Shown here in pieces: positions 13,963 through 22,646 of a stretch of 42,118 nt of DNA (position 1 is the stretch's first letter; each line of letters opens with the position of its first letter). Source of the stretch: Desulfosarcina sp. (GTDB lineage Bacteria; Desulfobacterota; Desulfobacteria; Desulfobacterales; Desulfosarcinaceae); NCBI GenBank assembly GCA_014237405.1, contig JABZFO010000139.1, forward strand, positions 1 through 42,118, read 5' to 3'. The notes under the pieces are model-generated. The model saw only the letters and a list, made by a program, of their open reading frames with translations. It was not told where the DNA came from and searched no databases. The translations under genes and the position numbers were made by a program.

Positions 13963-16782
13963 GTGAAACAGGAAAAAATAGTCGTCATCGGTTGTGCGGT
14001 TCTATGTGTGGACATGAAACACACTGCCAGGCAGTTGGGGCTGGCGGTCGACTTCAAATTCCTGGAAGCCGGGCTTCACGAACGGCCGGATGTACTGAAG
14101 AAGAAACTTCAGGAGACCATCGATACGGTGTCGGCAGCCGGCAAGGCCGGTCGCATCGTCATCGGCTACGGTGTCTGCGGCAGGGGCACCACCGGCATCC
14201 AGTCCCGCGATATCCCCCTGGTCATCCCCAAGGTGCACGACTGCATCGCCATGTTCTTAGGCGGGCCCAAAGCCTACCACAAGGAGTTTAAAAAATTCCC
14301 AGGCACTTACTATATCTCCGCCGGGTGGTACGAGGAGAAGTCCATCCCGGTTTCCCAACGCAAGCTGCAGGCCTGGTTCGGCGACAAGCGAGTGTACTAT
14401 GACGATATCGCCCGCCAGTACGGCGATCAGGCGGCGGACCGAACGATCAATTTTCTCAACTCGTGGCAAAAGAATTATCAGCGGGCCGCCTATATCGATA
14501 CCGGTGCCAGGAGCGGATCAAAATACGAGGACCACGCCAGGGAGATGGCCGATGCCTATGGGTGGACGTACGAAAAAGTCTCCGGTAGTCTGGCCCTGAT
14601 CGAAAAGATGCTTACCGGCACCGAAACCACGGACGACATCCTTTTTGTCGAACCCCGCCACGTCATCGAATTCGATGCCGTGACGGGCACGCTGTCATCG
14701 CACCCCTTGTGGGAAGAAAAGCCCGCAAAGGACGATAGAACCACCATTTTCGTCGATGACCAGACATCCCCGCCGCACACCGTCAGAATCGGATTGGGCA
14801 TCGATGCCGGCGGCACTTATACGGATGCCGTCATCTACAATTTCAAAACCGGAGAGACGCGATGCAAGGGCAAGGCGCTGACCACCCGCTGGGATTTTAC
14901 CATCGGCATTAGCCAGGCTCTGGAGAAACTGAATCCGAATCAGCTGAAGCAGGTGGAGATGGTGGCCCTGTCCACGACCCTGGCCACCAATGCCATCGTG
15001 GAGGGCGACGGCCAGAAAGTGGGACTGCTGCTCATGCCCCCTTACGGCATTTACGATCCGGGGGATTATCCCCATGAACCCAAAACGCTGGTCCCCGGCC
15101 GTCTGTCAATCACCGGCGAGGAGATCGAGCCCGTCGATGAAGGCCAGGTGCGGCAGATCGTCAAGTGCATGGTGGAGAGAGACCAGGTCAGCGCCTTTGC
15201 CGTATCCGGTTTTGCCGGCGCCATCAATCCGGACCATGAGATGACGATTAAGGGCATCATCCGGTCGGAAACAGGTCTCTTCGTCACCTGCGGCCATGAA
15301 TTGTCCACCATCCTCGATTTCAAGATCCGGGCGACTACGGCGGTGCTAAATGCCCGGATCATCCCCCGACTGAGCAGACTCATCGCTAACCTCGAAAAAG
15401 CGCTGAAAAAGATGGAAATTCTCGCGCCCATCGTAGTGGTCAAGGGAGATGGTACCCTGATGCGTGCGGAAATGGCCAAGGAGCGGCCGGTGGAAACCAT
15501 CTTCTCCGGACCGGCGGCCAGCGTGGCCGGCGCCAGACATCTCACCGGCCTTGAAGATGCTCTGGTGGTGGATGTGGGGGGCACCACTACAGACACGGCG
15601 GCAGTAGAGCGTGGCAGCGTCCGCGTCTGCAGCACCGGATCCACCGTGGCCGGCCGACGGACCCACGTGCGGGCCCTGGACATCCGCACCGCCGGACTGG
15701 GGGGAGACAGTCTCATCAACCGGGAAAAGGGCGTCTTTTCCATCGGGCCCCGCCGGGTGGCACCCATCGCCTGGCTGGGATCCAATTTTGTCGGCGCTGA
15801 TAAGGCCATCGATTATCTGAGCACCCGTCTGCGCCGTTTCGAGACGTCCACCCGAAATATGCAGATCCTTGCCGTCACCGGAACAGTGGACCATCTTCAG
15901 CTGACGGAAATGGAGAAAAAAGTCCTGTCCCTGCTTGAAAATCGACCTCGTTCCATCGACGAACTGACCCGTAAAACCAGTGTTCTCATCGATCGTCACC
16001 TTCCCCTGGAACGTCTTGAAGAGAACTTTGTTATCCAGCGATGCGGACTGACCCCAACTGACCTACTCCATGTTGCCGGCGAATTTCAACGCTGGAACAC
16101 GGCGGCTGCCGGAAAGTTTTTCCGGATGATCGCCGCCCTGAGCAAAAGAGATGAAGCCTCGCTGCGGCAGCAGCTGCTGGAAACGGTGTCGCGGAACCTG
16201 GCCCTTGAGATTTTAAAGCGCCAACTGGATGATGAGGTGAACCCCGAAGCCCTGCACAGCTGCCCGGTCTGCCAGGCCCTGATGAACAACGTCTTTTCCG
16301 GAGGCAACAGCCAGTATCGCATACACATCGATTTCAAGCGGCCGGTGATCGGCATCGGTGCGCCTATCGCCTTTTTCCTTCCCCGGGCCGCCGCCATGAT
16401 TGGCGCCCAGGCCGTACTGCCGGAGCATGCCGACGTGGCCAACGCCATCGGGGCCATCACCAGCAACGTCGTCATTGAACGCCAAGTACGGATCGTTCCC
16501 GGTGGCGGCAGCGGGTTTTTCATCGAAGGCCTTTCGGGTGCCAGACGCTTCAAGGGTTTCGAAGAGGCGGATGCCTTTGCCAAAAACGAACTGGCCGGCA
16601 TGGTGAGAACACTGGCCAGGGAAGCCGGCACCAGCAATAGAAAAGTCACCATCGAAACCGAGGATCAACTCCCCGTGGATGCCGGTGGCCATCCGATCTT
16701 TATCGGCCGGATCCTCAAAGCGCGACTCACCGGTCCGCCTGATCGCGTTGTCACAAATACCCCGGCTGCCATGGCCGGATGA
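13963..16782 (+). CDS. DUF1638 domain fused to hydantoinase/oxoprolinase (ASKHA ATPase)
   Basis: This 939-residue protein has two recognisable parts. Residues about 4-250 match DUF1638 (IVVIGCAVLCVDMKHTARQL, VIGYGVCGRGTTG, VHDCIAMFLGGPKAYHKEF), a Cys-rich domain linked in anaerobes and methanogens with corrinoid methyltransferases. From about 277 it is a hydantoinase/oxoprolinase subunit A-type ASKHA ATPase: IGLGIDAGGTYTDAVIYNF (phosphate 1), STTLATNAIVEGDG and LVVDVGGTTTDTAAVERG. About 646-706 (LTEMEKKVLSLLENRPRSID) is a probable winged-helix insertion. The start is GTG 13963 because AAAGGAG (13951-13957) is upstream and the protein then begins KQEKIVVIGC; upstream ATG/GTG codons have poor spacing. 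No HyuB partner or methyltransferase is adjacent. A role as an ATP-dependent activator of a corrinoid system is possible but speculative. Hydantoinase annotation by itself is not evidence of that activity. Confidence 0.8.
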   Translation: MKQEKIVVIGCAVLCVDMKHTARQLGLAVDFKFLEAGLHERPDVLKKKLQETIDTVSAAGKAGRIVIGYGVCGRGTTGIQSRDIPLVIPKVHDCIAMFLGGPKAYHKEFKKFPGTYYISAGWYEEKSIPVSQRKLQAWFGDKRVYYDDIARQYGDQAADRTINFLNSWQKNYQRAAYIDTGARSGSKYEDHAREMADAYGWTYEKVSGSLALIEKMLTGTETTDDILFVEPRHVIEFDAVTGTLSSHPLWEEKPAKDDRTTIFVDDQTSPPHTVRIGLGIDAGGTYTDAVIYNFKTGETRCKGKALTTRWDFTIGISQALEKLNPNQLKQVEMVALSTTLATNAIVEGDGQKVGLLLMPPYGIYDPGDYPHEPKTLVPGRLSITGEEIEPVDEGQVRQIVKCMVERDQVSAFAVSGFAGAINPDHEMTIKGIIRSETGLFVTCGHELSTILDFKIRATTAVLNARIIPRLSRLIANLEKALKKMEILAPIVVVKGDGTLMRAEMAKERPVETIFSGPAASVAGARHLTGLEDALVVDVGGTTTDTAAVERGSVRVCSTGSTVAGRRTHVRALDIRTAGLGGDSLINREKGVFSIGPRRVAPIAWLGSNFVGADKAIDYLSTRLRRFETSTRNMQILAVTGTVDHLQLTEMEKKVLSLLENRPRSIDELTRKTSVLIDRHLPLERLEENFVIQRCGLTPTDLLHVAGEFQRWNTAAAGKFFRMIAALSKRDEASLRQQLLETVSRNLALEILKRQLDDEVNPEALHSCPVCQALMNNVFSGGNSQYRIHIDFKRPVIGIGAPIAFFLPRAAAMIGAQAVLPEHADVANAIGAITSNVVIERQVRIVPGGGSGFFIEGLSGARRFKGFEEADAFAKNELAGMVRTLAREAGTSNRKVTIETEDQLPVDAGGHPIFIGRILKARLTGPPDRVVTNTPAAMAG

Positions 16783-16794
16783 TACCCTGTATTC

Positions 16795-17382
16795 CTATTT
16801 TCCCTCCTGGAAGATTTTTTCGATCTCTGCGTCCAGCTCTTCGTTGCCGTTTTTTGCCTTGAACTCCTGCCACCTGGCGCTGTCCTGCTGATAACCGGAA
16901 ATCACCTGCCGGCGGACGCTCTCCTTGACCTCCGCCTTTTCCAAAACCGCCAGCACATAGACATCGGAACTTGGGGAGAGCCACATGTCCTTTTCCCTGG
17001 AGCCAGACAAGGTCTCGTCGGTGACCAGTTTGGAGACCTGCTTGGAGAAGGCATCCAGGGTCTGGTCGTCGCCGATGCCCGTCTGCTGGGCAAAGGTGTT
17101 TACCAGCCCCCGCACCTTGACCGACACCTGCCGGGCCAGTTCGCTGCGGGCGTTGGCCAAGGCCTCGGTGCGGGCAAACTGGATGCCGCCCTTGCCGATG
17201 CGGGCCGATCCCACGGCTGAGAACTTCTCCCCTTTGTATTCAGCGAGCACCCAATCCGGGGCATGCTCGTACTCTTCTTCGAGGAGTTCGTTGTCGATCT
17301 TTTTCACCTTCCTGCCGCAGCCTGCCAGGGCCAGCATCAGAACCAGGGATACTACCATCAGGATAAGGATTGTTCGTTTCAT
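16795..17382 (-). CDS. LPP20-family lipoprotein (last gene of lipoprotein operon)
   Basis: This 195-residue protein is a predicted lipoprotein with signal ILMVVSLVLMLALAGC and lipid Cys22. The mature part matches the LPP20 family: APDWVLAEYKGEKFSAVGSA followed by a long helix TEALANARSELARQVSVKVR, and later DVYVLAVLEKAEVKESVR. LPP20 and FlgP-type proteins sit at the outer membrane, and some are assembled around secretion or flagellar basal structures. Here there is no flagellar context. AGGAGG is 4 bases before the ATG at 17382. It is 34 bases downstream of a larger lipoprotein gene on the same strand. It converges on the DUF1638-HyuA gene with 12 bases between stops. Confidence 0.85.
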   Translation of the reverse strand: MKRTILILMVVSLVLMLALAGCGRKVKKIDNELLEEEYEHAPDWVLAEYKGEKFSAVGSARIGKGGIQFARTEALANARSELARQVSVKVRGLVNTFAQQTGIGDDQTLDAFSKQVSKLVTDETLSGSREKDMWLSPSSDVYVLAVLEKAEVKESVRRQVISGYQQDSARWQEFKAKNGNEELDAEIEKIFQEGK

Positions 17383-17416
17383 GAGGCCTCCTGTAAAACG
17401 TGTTTGTTTTCGGTGG

Positions 17417-18415
17417 TTATTGAGCGAGCCCTAAGGTACCCAGGGAACGAACAAGCTTCTTCGCCACCTGTACCGCCACGCCGTCCACGGACCGGCGGGC
17501 CGCTTCGCCTTCATCCACATGGCCTTTTCTCAAACTCTCATCGAAAGCGGCGATCTGAACGTCGGTGTCCATATCCACCAGTTGAACGTCGGCCATGGCA
17601 CGGATGAAGCGGACGTCAGGGTTGCCCAGATCCAGCGGCTGTACACTGATGGTTCCGGTGATCAGGCCGGCAGCTTCATCCCGATATGGGGTGAGCGTGT
17701 ATCCATCGCTGGACAGCACGGCGTTAAGTCGCCGCGTGAAGGGCGGTGCCGGATTGCCTTCCAGCTGAATGAACAGGGAGACTTCACGAGCCAGCCGCTC
17801 CCGCTCAACGATGATGCCCGATCGGTCATCGACGCCGGGCGTCGCCGGCCGGCCCAAAACGGAGAGTCGGCTTTCGATGGCCGCCTGACGCACCATCAAT
17901 GCGGTAATGCCGTTCAGGGCCGCCAGCCGGGAGAGCCGTCCCTGAACGGCGTGGAGAGCCTCCACCTGGCCGTCCACGGCCATCTGGGTTTCCGCCAGTT
18001 CACGCTGCCACCGGCTGGCCGCCGGCCGGCGGTCCAGCACGGCAAGGGCCCGGAACCCCCCGGCGGCCTCATCCGGCCAGACGCGGCCGATGCGGGCGCC
18101 TTCCAGCTGAACGTCCGTGTGGATACGAACCGTCTGCTCCACCTGCTTGTCGAACTGCTCCGGCAATCCCTCCCCCATCCACGAGGTGGCCTGCTGGATG
18201 GTCCGAGCATAGACTCGGGATTCGAAGATGGCGGCCAGCTCGGCCATGGCCGCCCGTTTGGCTTCCCCTTCGGTGGCCCCGGCGGCTTCGGCGGTCAGGA
18301 ACCGTTTGTCTGGAAAGGGATCGGCCGCCGACTCTTCGTCGGAAAGTTTCGACCCCGCACAGCCGGCGGCCACAAGCACAACCAGAGCGATTGTCATCCA
18401 ATGCATTCGTTTCAT
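17417..18415 (-). CDS. LPP20-like lipoprotein, long form
   Basis: This 332-residue protein is a predicted lipoprotein with signal MTIALVVLVAAGC and lipid Cys19. Residues about 35-125 repeat the LPP20-like pattern (RFLTAEAAGATEGEAKRAAM, then ESRVYARTIQQ and GFRALAVLDRRPAASRW). A helical middle (VEALHAVQGRLSRLAALNGI) and a C-terminal beta-rich half (RLNAVLSSDGYTLTPYRDEA, VQLVDMDTDVQIAAFDESLR) follow; the C-terminal half resembles the nucleotide-free beta fold of LpoB/CsgG-like proteins. GGAG lies 7 bases before the ATG at 18415. It is third in a four-gene operon of lipoproteins with gaps of 31-39 bases. Role: probably an outer-membrane or periplasmic assembly; unproven. Confidence 0.75.
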   Translation of the reverse strand: MKRMHWMTIALVVLVAAGCAGSKLSDEESAADPFPDKRFLTAEAAGATEGEAKRAAMAELAAIFESRVYARTIQQATSWMGEGLPEQFDKQVEQTVRIHTDVQLEGARIGRVWPDEAAGGFRALAVLDRRPAASRWQRELAETQMAVDGQVEALHAVQGRLSRLAALNGITALMVRQAAIESRLSVLGRPATPGVDDRSGIIVERERLAREVSLFIQLEGNPAPPFTRRLNAVLSSDGYTLTPYRDEAAGLITGTISVQPLDLGNPDVRFIRAMADVQLVDMDTDVQIAAFDESLRKGHVDEGEAARRSVDGVAVQVAKKLVRSLGTLGLAQ

Positions 18416-18454
18416 CGGCTTTCTCCATGGGTGGTTGCGATCACAAAAGCGCCG

Positions 18455-19783
18455 CTATTGTGTCGTTTCAACGCTTACCGGCACCGGGTAGCGAAGGTCC
18501 CGGAATAGGTACCGGGTGGTTCCCGGTTCCACCGACAGGGGCCCGAGATCCGCCACCATTCCTCCGCAGGCCTGAAGCTCACCACTATACTCGCCGGCGG
18601 GTACATGCATGCGGGTCATATATATCCGGCCGGGCAGGGTCCGCCAGCTGCGGGTGTCGGCCCGCTCCAACAGGAGGATGTTGACCAGGTTCAAGATCGC
18701 CTCGATGGCCCGCTGGTCGTCGCGGTTGTCGCGGGAGCGGGCAATGCTGTGAATGGCCACCTGCTTGGCCACCGCCCGGGCAATGGCTTTGGCCAGGATC
18801 CGCCCTTTCCGGTCGTCGAGGTCCTTGACGGCGATGCGGTTGATGTCTTCCACCAGCACCAGATCCGCCTCGAAAAAATGGTCTTCGCCGTAAAGATTCA
18901 GTCGACCGTGGCTGCAGCGGGGCGGCATGACCACCATCCGCGGGAAAGCCACGCCTATGGGGCCGTGAAAGGTGGGGACCACCACCATGTCCTGGACCTT
19001 CCGGGGTGCGTATCCGGCAAAGGTGATAAAGACTACCTTGCCCTGATCCGGCCAGTCGTCGGATCGGGTCCACTGGTCGATGCGGTCACCGGGAACGAGA
19101 CTCTCGATGTCCTCGATGCGGTCCACGGCTGAAGCCGCCCGCACCAGATCCGCCATCAGTATCTCCGGCAGGCCGGTGCCGTATGTCCGGTAGTCCTCCA
19201 GGTAGACCTCAACGGCCCGGCGGTAATCGATGAAGGCCTCGTCCCATTGGCCGTCCGACTCGTGGAGAATGCCGCTCAGATACCGGGCAAAGGCGTCCTC
19301 TTTGTACACATTTTTCTTCTCGTACTTATCGTTGTAGATGGCCAGCAGCGTGTCGAGTCGGCGGGCTTCCACCAGAGCCTCGTCAGGCTGGCCGGCCTGC
19401 AGGTAGCCGATGGCGGACATCAGGTGAATCATCACCCGCTCGAAATCCTCGCCGGCGTATGCCAGGACCGTGTCGTTGGTGACCATGGACAGGGCGTTTA
19501 GGGTGATGCTTTCGGTCCATAGGGCTTCGGCAAGGTCTTCGGCGCTGCGGAAGTGCTCCTGGGCGGCGTCGAGGTTCCCGCATTGCATGTACACCATGGC
19601 CGCATCCAGCAGGTAGAGCAGCTGTTCGTTGCTGCCGTATGCATCCCCTCTCTCATGGATCAGGGCGATGGCCGCCGGGCAGTCACCGCCTGCCAGGTTT
19701 TCATCCAACTTGGAGAAGATATTGCCGCCGGCGCAACCGGACAGGACCAGCGTCGCCAGGATGATGGTTAACAACTCTCGCAT
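18455..19783 (-). CDS. COG3014-like lipoprotein with TPR-type repeats
   Basis: This 442-residue protein is a predicted lipoprotein (TIILATLVLSGC, lipid Cys17). Residues about 25-210 consist of helix pairs of tetratricopeptide type (LLYLLDAAMVYMQCGNLDAA, LMSAIGYLQAGQPDEALVEA, YLSGILHESDGQWDEAFIDY), suited to protein docking. The C-terminal half (about 245-440) is a beta-rich domain that matches proteins annotated as COG3014. It includes KVVFITFAGYAPRKVQDMVV, an alanine-rich helix AKAIARAVAKQVAIHSIARS and a final SWRTLPGRIYMTRMHVPAGE. No enzyme motif is seen. It is second in the operon, after the LpoB-like gene; no strong ribosome site precedes the ATG at 19783, suggesting coupled translation. 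Confidence 0.8.
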   Translation of the reverse strand: MRELLTIILATLVLSGCAGGNIFSKLDENLAGGDCPAAIALIHERGDAYGSNEQLLYLLDAAMVYMQCGNLDAAQEHFRSAEDLAEALWTESITLNALSMVTNDTVLAYAGEDFERVMIHLMSAIGYLQAGQPDEALVEARRLDTLLAIYNDKYEKKNVYKEDAFARYLSGILHESDGQWDEAFIDYRRAVEVYLEDYRTYGTGLPEILMADLVRAASAVDRIEDIESLVPGDRIDQWTRSDDWPDQGKVVFITFAGYAPRKVQDMVVVPTFHGPIGVAFPRMVVMPPRCSHGRLNLYGEDHFFEADLVLVEDINRIAVKDLDDRKGRILAKAIARAVAKQVAIHSIARSRDNRDDQRAIEAILNLVNILLLERADTRSWRTLPGRIYMTRMHVPAGEYSGELQACGGMVADLGPLSVEPGTTRYLFRDLRYPVPVSVETTQ

Positions 19784-19814
19784 GGTTGGCCCGTGCTGGA
19801 TGGTTCAATCCGGT

Positions 19815-20426
19815 CTAGAAACCGAAGCGGCTGCGCTTGACCAGTTTTTTGATTTTCTTCTCTCCGATCCACACCTTGCGGTGGCTCTGGATGTCGATCA
19901 GTTCCAGGTTGACCTGGTAGTACTTCACCTCTTTGCCTTCAATGCGGTCGGAGATGGTATTGATGGCCCCCTGAAGCATGAAGTCGGCCCCGGCCTCCTC
20001 CCCCTCCTCCTTGGCGGTGGCTTCGGAAGCGTGGGCCGCCTGGTCCTTTCTCTCTTCGCGAATCTCCTCCCGCTCGACGCTGCTGGCAACAAATTCCACC
20101 TCGCCGGAATTGATCAGGGCGCGTTCCAGATCCTTGACGAAGGTCCGGGTATTGATGTGTTCGTCGCTGCGGTTACGCACCGACCCTACGATCACCACTG
20201 GGTCCTTTCCCCGGCCGGCACGGAACCTGTCGATCCAGGGCCGGGATAGCACATCGCTGATCATCTCCTCGGACACCAGCCGGGAATCCGTGTCGTTCCA
20301 TCGCCCGCTCAGGTCCACGGTCTCATCGACACCCATTCGATCCACTTTCACCGAGGCGCAGCCGGCCACCAGCAGGCCGACCGCCAGCATAGTCAAGAAT
20401 TTTTCAGACAGCGCGCGTTTAAACAT
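19815..20426 (-). CDS. LpoB-like penicillin-binding-protein activator lipoprotein
   Basis: This 203-residue protein is a predicted outer-membrane lipoprotein (LTMLAVGLLVAGC, lipid Cys23). It matches the LpoB/YcfM family: DLSGRWNDTDSRLVSEEMIS, DPVVIVGSVRNRSDEHINTR, ERALINSGEVEFVASSVERE, a charged loop, then GADFMLQGAINTISDRIEGK and the final VWIGEKKIKKLVKRS. In enterobacteria LpoB activates PBP1b for peptidoglycan synthesis. Here it heads an operon with COG3014-like and LPP20-like lipoproteins, a gene set that recurs in Proteobacteria without an assigned function. So a role distinct from PBP activation is possible. AGGAG is about 10 bases before the ATG at 20426. Confidence 0.88.
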   Translation of the reverse strand: MFKRALSEKFLTMLAVGLLVAGCASVKVDRMGVDETVDLSGRWNDTDSRLVSEEMISDVLSRPWIDRFRAGRGKDPVVIVGSVRNRSDEHINTRTFVKDLERALINSGEVEFVASSVEREEIREERKDQAAHASEATAKEEGEEAGADFMLQGAINTISDRIEGKEVKYYQVNLELIDIQSHRKVWIGEKKIKKLVKRSRFGF

Positions 20427-20569
20427 GCCTCAAATGCTCCTTATGTGCGAAAACGTGATCGACCTTTGACGATCAAGATGACCGCCTTTCACACCGAGCC
20501 ATGGAAGCGCGGCTCGGGCAATCAGTATACCGCGTCATGGCGCCGGTTGGAATAGAAAATTCCGTGGCC

Positions 20570-21637
20570 CTAAAAATCGTTGATGGCATCCACCAGCTGC
20601 CGCAGCCGCCCGAAGTCCCGCTTGTTGAAATCCATCACCAGCCGTGGCAGATCGGCCAGTTCAGGCTCGTTCATCTCATCGTCAAAGGGGCCGGAAAGGT
20701 ACATACCCCCGCCGGGGATTAAAATGCCCGCGAAATCTTTTTTGAGCGTGTTCACATGTCCTTGATCCAGGGGCGTGGACATGCGGATGACCAACTGTTC
20801 GCCCACGTATCGCAGACTATGGTACCTGGAGTAAAAATGGTGGATCCGGGCAACGGCATCCTCGGGGCGGGTCACCTGTTCGATGAGGCGAAAGTCGTCT
20901 CGGGAAATATACCCGAGGCGCGACAGCTCGTTTTCCAGAAAACTGCACAACCGCTCCCAGTAAGTTCCCTCGGGTTCATCGATGAAAATCAGGGGCAGCG
21001 GATAGCGTTTGCCGGTCTGCAGCAGCGTGATGGACTCCATGGCCTCATCCAGGGTGCCGAACCCGCCGGGAAAAAGCATCACCGCATCCGCCTCCTTCAG
21101 AAACGCCACCTTGCGGTTGAAAAAGTACTTGTAGGTGATGTAACGGGGATTGCCGACCAGCACGGGGTTGGGCTTCTGTTCGAAGGGCAGTCGGATATTG
21201 ACGCCGAAAGAGTGCGCCGGTCCGGCGCCTTCGTTGGCGGCCTGCATGATTCCGGGTCCGCCACCGGTGATCACCATGAATCCCGCCTCGGCCATCTTTT
21301 TACCAAGGTCCCTGGCCATCTGATACAGCTGGGTATCGGGCTTGATCCGGGCCGAGCCGAAGACCGTCACCTTGCGCACGTCCCTGTAAGGGCCAAACAC
21401 CTTGGCCGTGAACCGCATCTCCTTCAGGGATGAATTCATCAGCTTCAGGTCGGCGCGGCCGCCGTTCTCCTGTCCGGCCTTCAAACCGGCTAAAATGATC
21501 TCCCGCACAATATCCGGGTGGGCAATATCGCCCACCTGGGCCATCAACTGGTCGATGGCATCGTCCACCAAACCGTTGGTCCGGGTAAAATGCAGTTCCA
21601 CGGGTGTCGAAGGTTCTTTGTCGCTGCTGTCCTGCAT
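20570..21637 (-). CDS. LOG-family protein (nucleotide 5'-monophosphate phosphoribohydrolase-like)
   Basis: This 355-residue cytosolic protein carries a LOG domain, formerly annotated as lysine decarboxylase. Rossmann-type signatures are VTVFGSARIKPDTQLYQMAR, GFMVITGGGPGIMQAANEGA (GGGPGIM at 125-131) and the LOG motif PGGFGTLDE at 190-198. Known members cleave the N-glycosidic bond of nucleotide monophosphates. A 90-residue helical N-terminal extension and a C-terminal extension of about 90 residues (RMSTPLDQGHVNTLKKDFAG and so on) make it longer than the plain 190-residue LOG proteins. AAGGA is 9 bases before the ATG at 21637. It is divergent from the SpoIIAA-like gene; a TATAGT (minus strand, plus ACTATA 21676-21681) may be its -10. 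It is 143 bases upstream of the lipoprotein operon. Confidence 0.9.
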   Translation of the reverse strand: MQDSSDKEPSTPVELHFTRTNGLVDDAIDQLMAQVGDIAHPDIVREIILAGLKAGQENGGRADLKLMNSSLKEMRFTAKVFGPYRDVRKVTVFGSARIKPDTQLYQMARDLGKKMAEAGFMVITGGGPGIMQAANEGAGPAHSFGVNIRLPFEQKPNPVLVGNPRYITYKYFFNRKVAFLKEADAVMLFPGGFGTLDEAMESITLLQTGKRYPLPLIFIDEPEGTYWERLCSFLENELSRLGYISRDDFRLIEQVTRPEDAVARIHHFYSRYHSLRYVGEQLVIRMSTPLDQGHVNTLKKDFAGILIPGGGMYLSGPFDDEMNEPELADLPRLVMDFNKRDFGRLRQLVDAINDF

Positions 21638-21765
21638 TGCCGTTATTCCTTTGCTGTAGGTTGACTATGAAATCACTATAGTAACCGTTTTTGGGCGATT
21701 CGCAAGCGCGGAGTTACCGTTCACTAACGACCGCCGTCCACTGGACCGGAAAGTAGGCCTGGATG

Positions 21766-21793
21766 TTACAACACCGCTAAGCGTGATTATAAT
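21766..21793 (+). promoter_or_regulatory. sigma-70 promoter of the SpoIIAA-like gene
   Basis: TTACAA (21766-21771), a 16-base spacer and a perfect TATAAT (21788-21793) precede the gene at 21823. The expected transcription start is near 21800, giving a short leader with AGGAGG. Confidence 0.65.
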
Positions 21794-21822
21794 GGGATGA
21801 AAGCGAAGAAAGGAGGCATGCC

Positions 21823-22185
21823 ATGCAGCTTTCACAGTTTACCGTTACGGGAAACGTGCTGACCCTTGAGGTTCGGTCAGAGATCCGTCAGGCCCGATTC
21901 AAGGCCATCTGCCGGGATATGGACCAGGCCGTGGCTGCCCTGGGTCGTGTTCGTATGGTGCTCGTGATGCGGCATTACCCCTCTTTCAACAGCGCCGAAG
22001 ATTTTTACGACGATATGCGCTTTTTAAGGCTGTACGACCACGCCATCGACAAGGTAGCCGTGGTGTGCGACCGGTTCTGGAAGGACACCTGGGTGGGAAT
22101 TTTCTGCCTGTTCAGCGGTATACGGATGGACTTCTTTGAAATATCTCAGGCCAATGCGGCAGCCCGATGGATTCAGGGTGAGTAA
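21823..22185 (+). CDS. SpoIIAA-like (STAS-related) protein
   Basis: This 120-residue protein resembles the SpoIIAA-like family, a small alpha/beta fold related to STAS domains and to CRAL-TRIO-like lipid binders. Hallmarks are the beta strand VLTLEVRSEI, a helix FKAICRDMDQAVAAL, the strand VRMVLVMRHYPSFNSAEDFY, the helix DMRFLRLYDHAIDKVAVVCD and the terminal IRMDFFEISQANAAARWIQG; the usual F-x-x-x-E-x-x-x-A-x-x-W ending is clear. The anti-sigma-antagonist phosphoserine is not evident, so a phospho-switch is not implied. AGGAGG lies 6 bases before the ATG at 21823. It is a single-gene unit with its own strong promoter and a perfect downstream hairpin. Confidence 0.85.
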   Translation: MQLSQFTVTGNVLTLEVRSEIRQARFKAICRDMDQAVAALGRVRMVLVMRHYPSFNSAEDFYDDMRFLRLYDHAIDKVAVVCDRFWKDTWVGIFCLFSGIRMDFFEISQANAAARWIQGE

Positions 22186-22217
22186 AGCCTTCCCGTGAAT
22201 AGCCACGGGAAGGCTTT
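22184..22217 (+). terminator. intrinsic terminator-like hairpin
   Basis: A 14-bp perfect stem (22184-22197 with 22204-22217) around a 6-base loop overlaps the SpoIIAA-like stop codon. The downstream U-tract is short (TTTCC), so termination may be partial or depend on the stem. The rest of 22218-22436 shows no gene that I can support. Confidence 0.7.
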
Positions 22218-22436
22218 CCGGTATGGTGTCGAACCGCCACAGCCATCGTATTCCACGCTGTTTGCGGTGGGAAATAGGCTCGAATCAATGGTTCAAGCAA
22301 AACCTAAAACCGGCAGACGGAATCCGAGCGACAGGCAAATCGCGGCCATCCAATCCCTTCAGGAGGACCGGTAAAAACGGATCATGAAATTGCTGGCCGC
22401 CGGCAGACTTCCCGGACCGATGACAAGTGTGGACAT

Positions 22437-22646
22437 TCAGCCCCTGAACCCATAATGAAACATCTCATAACGGGTATTACCGCCGAGCAGGGCGTCTATC
22501 TCTGCCTGAATCGCCTGCCGTTCCTTGCTCAGCAGCCACTTTTCCCAATCTTCGGCAGATTCCCAGGTGCTGATGACCAGAAACACATCGGGCCGGTCTC
22601 CCTTGTTACCGGGGACCGTCCGTGTAATCAGTACTTTGACGCTCAT
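22437..22646 (-). CDS. shortened ABM-fold (antibiotic biosynthesis monooxygenase-like) protein
   Basis: This 69-residue protein resembles ABM-fold proteins at both ends: SVKVLITRTVP at the start, and VFLVISTWESAEDWEKWLLS followed by ERQAIQAEIDALLG and TRYEMFHYG at the end. Homologues of this kind normally have about 95-100 residues, with a helix and two strands between the first strand and the STW motif. Here only GNKGDRPD joins them, so about 25-30 residues appear deleted in frame. The dimeric ferredoxin-like fold would be incomplete. The gene still has a strong AGGAGG (22652-22657) and a near-consensus promoter, so it is probably expressed. ATG 22646 is chosen over longer frames for the ribosome site and the homologous N-terminus. 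Confidence 0.7.
   Translation of the reverse strand: MSVKVLITRTVPGNKGDRPDVFLVISTWESAEDWEKWLLSKERQAIQAEIDALLGGNTRYEMFHYGFRG

Noticed and set aside
22288-22374. 28-codon frame after the SpoIIAA-like terminator
   Set aside because: No ribosome site, no family and very short; not supported.
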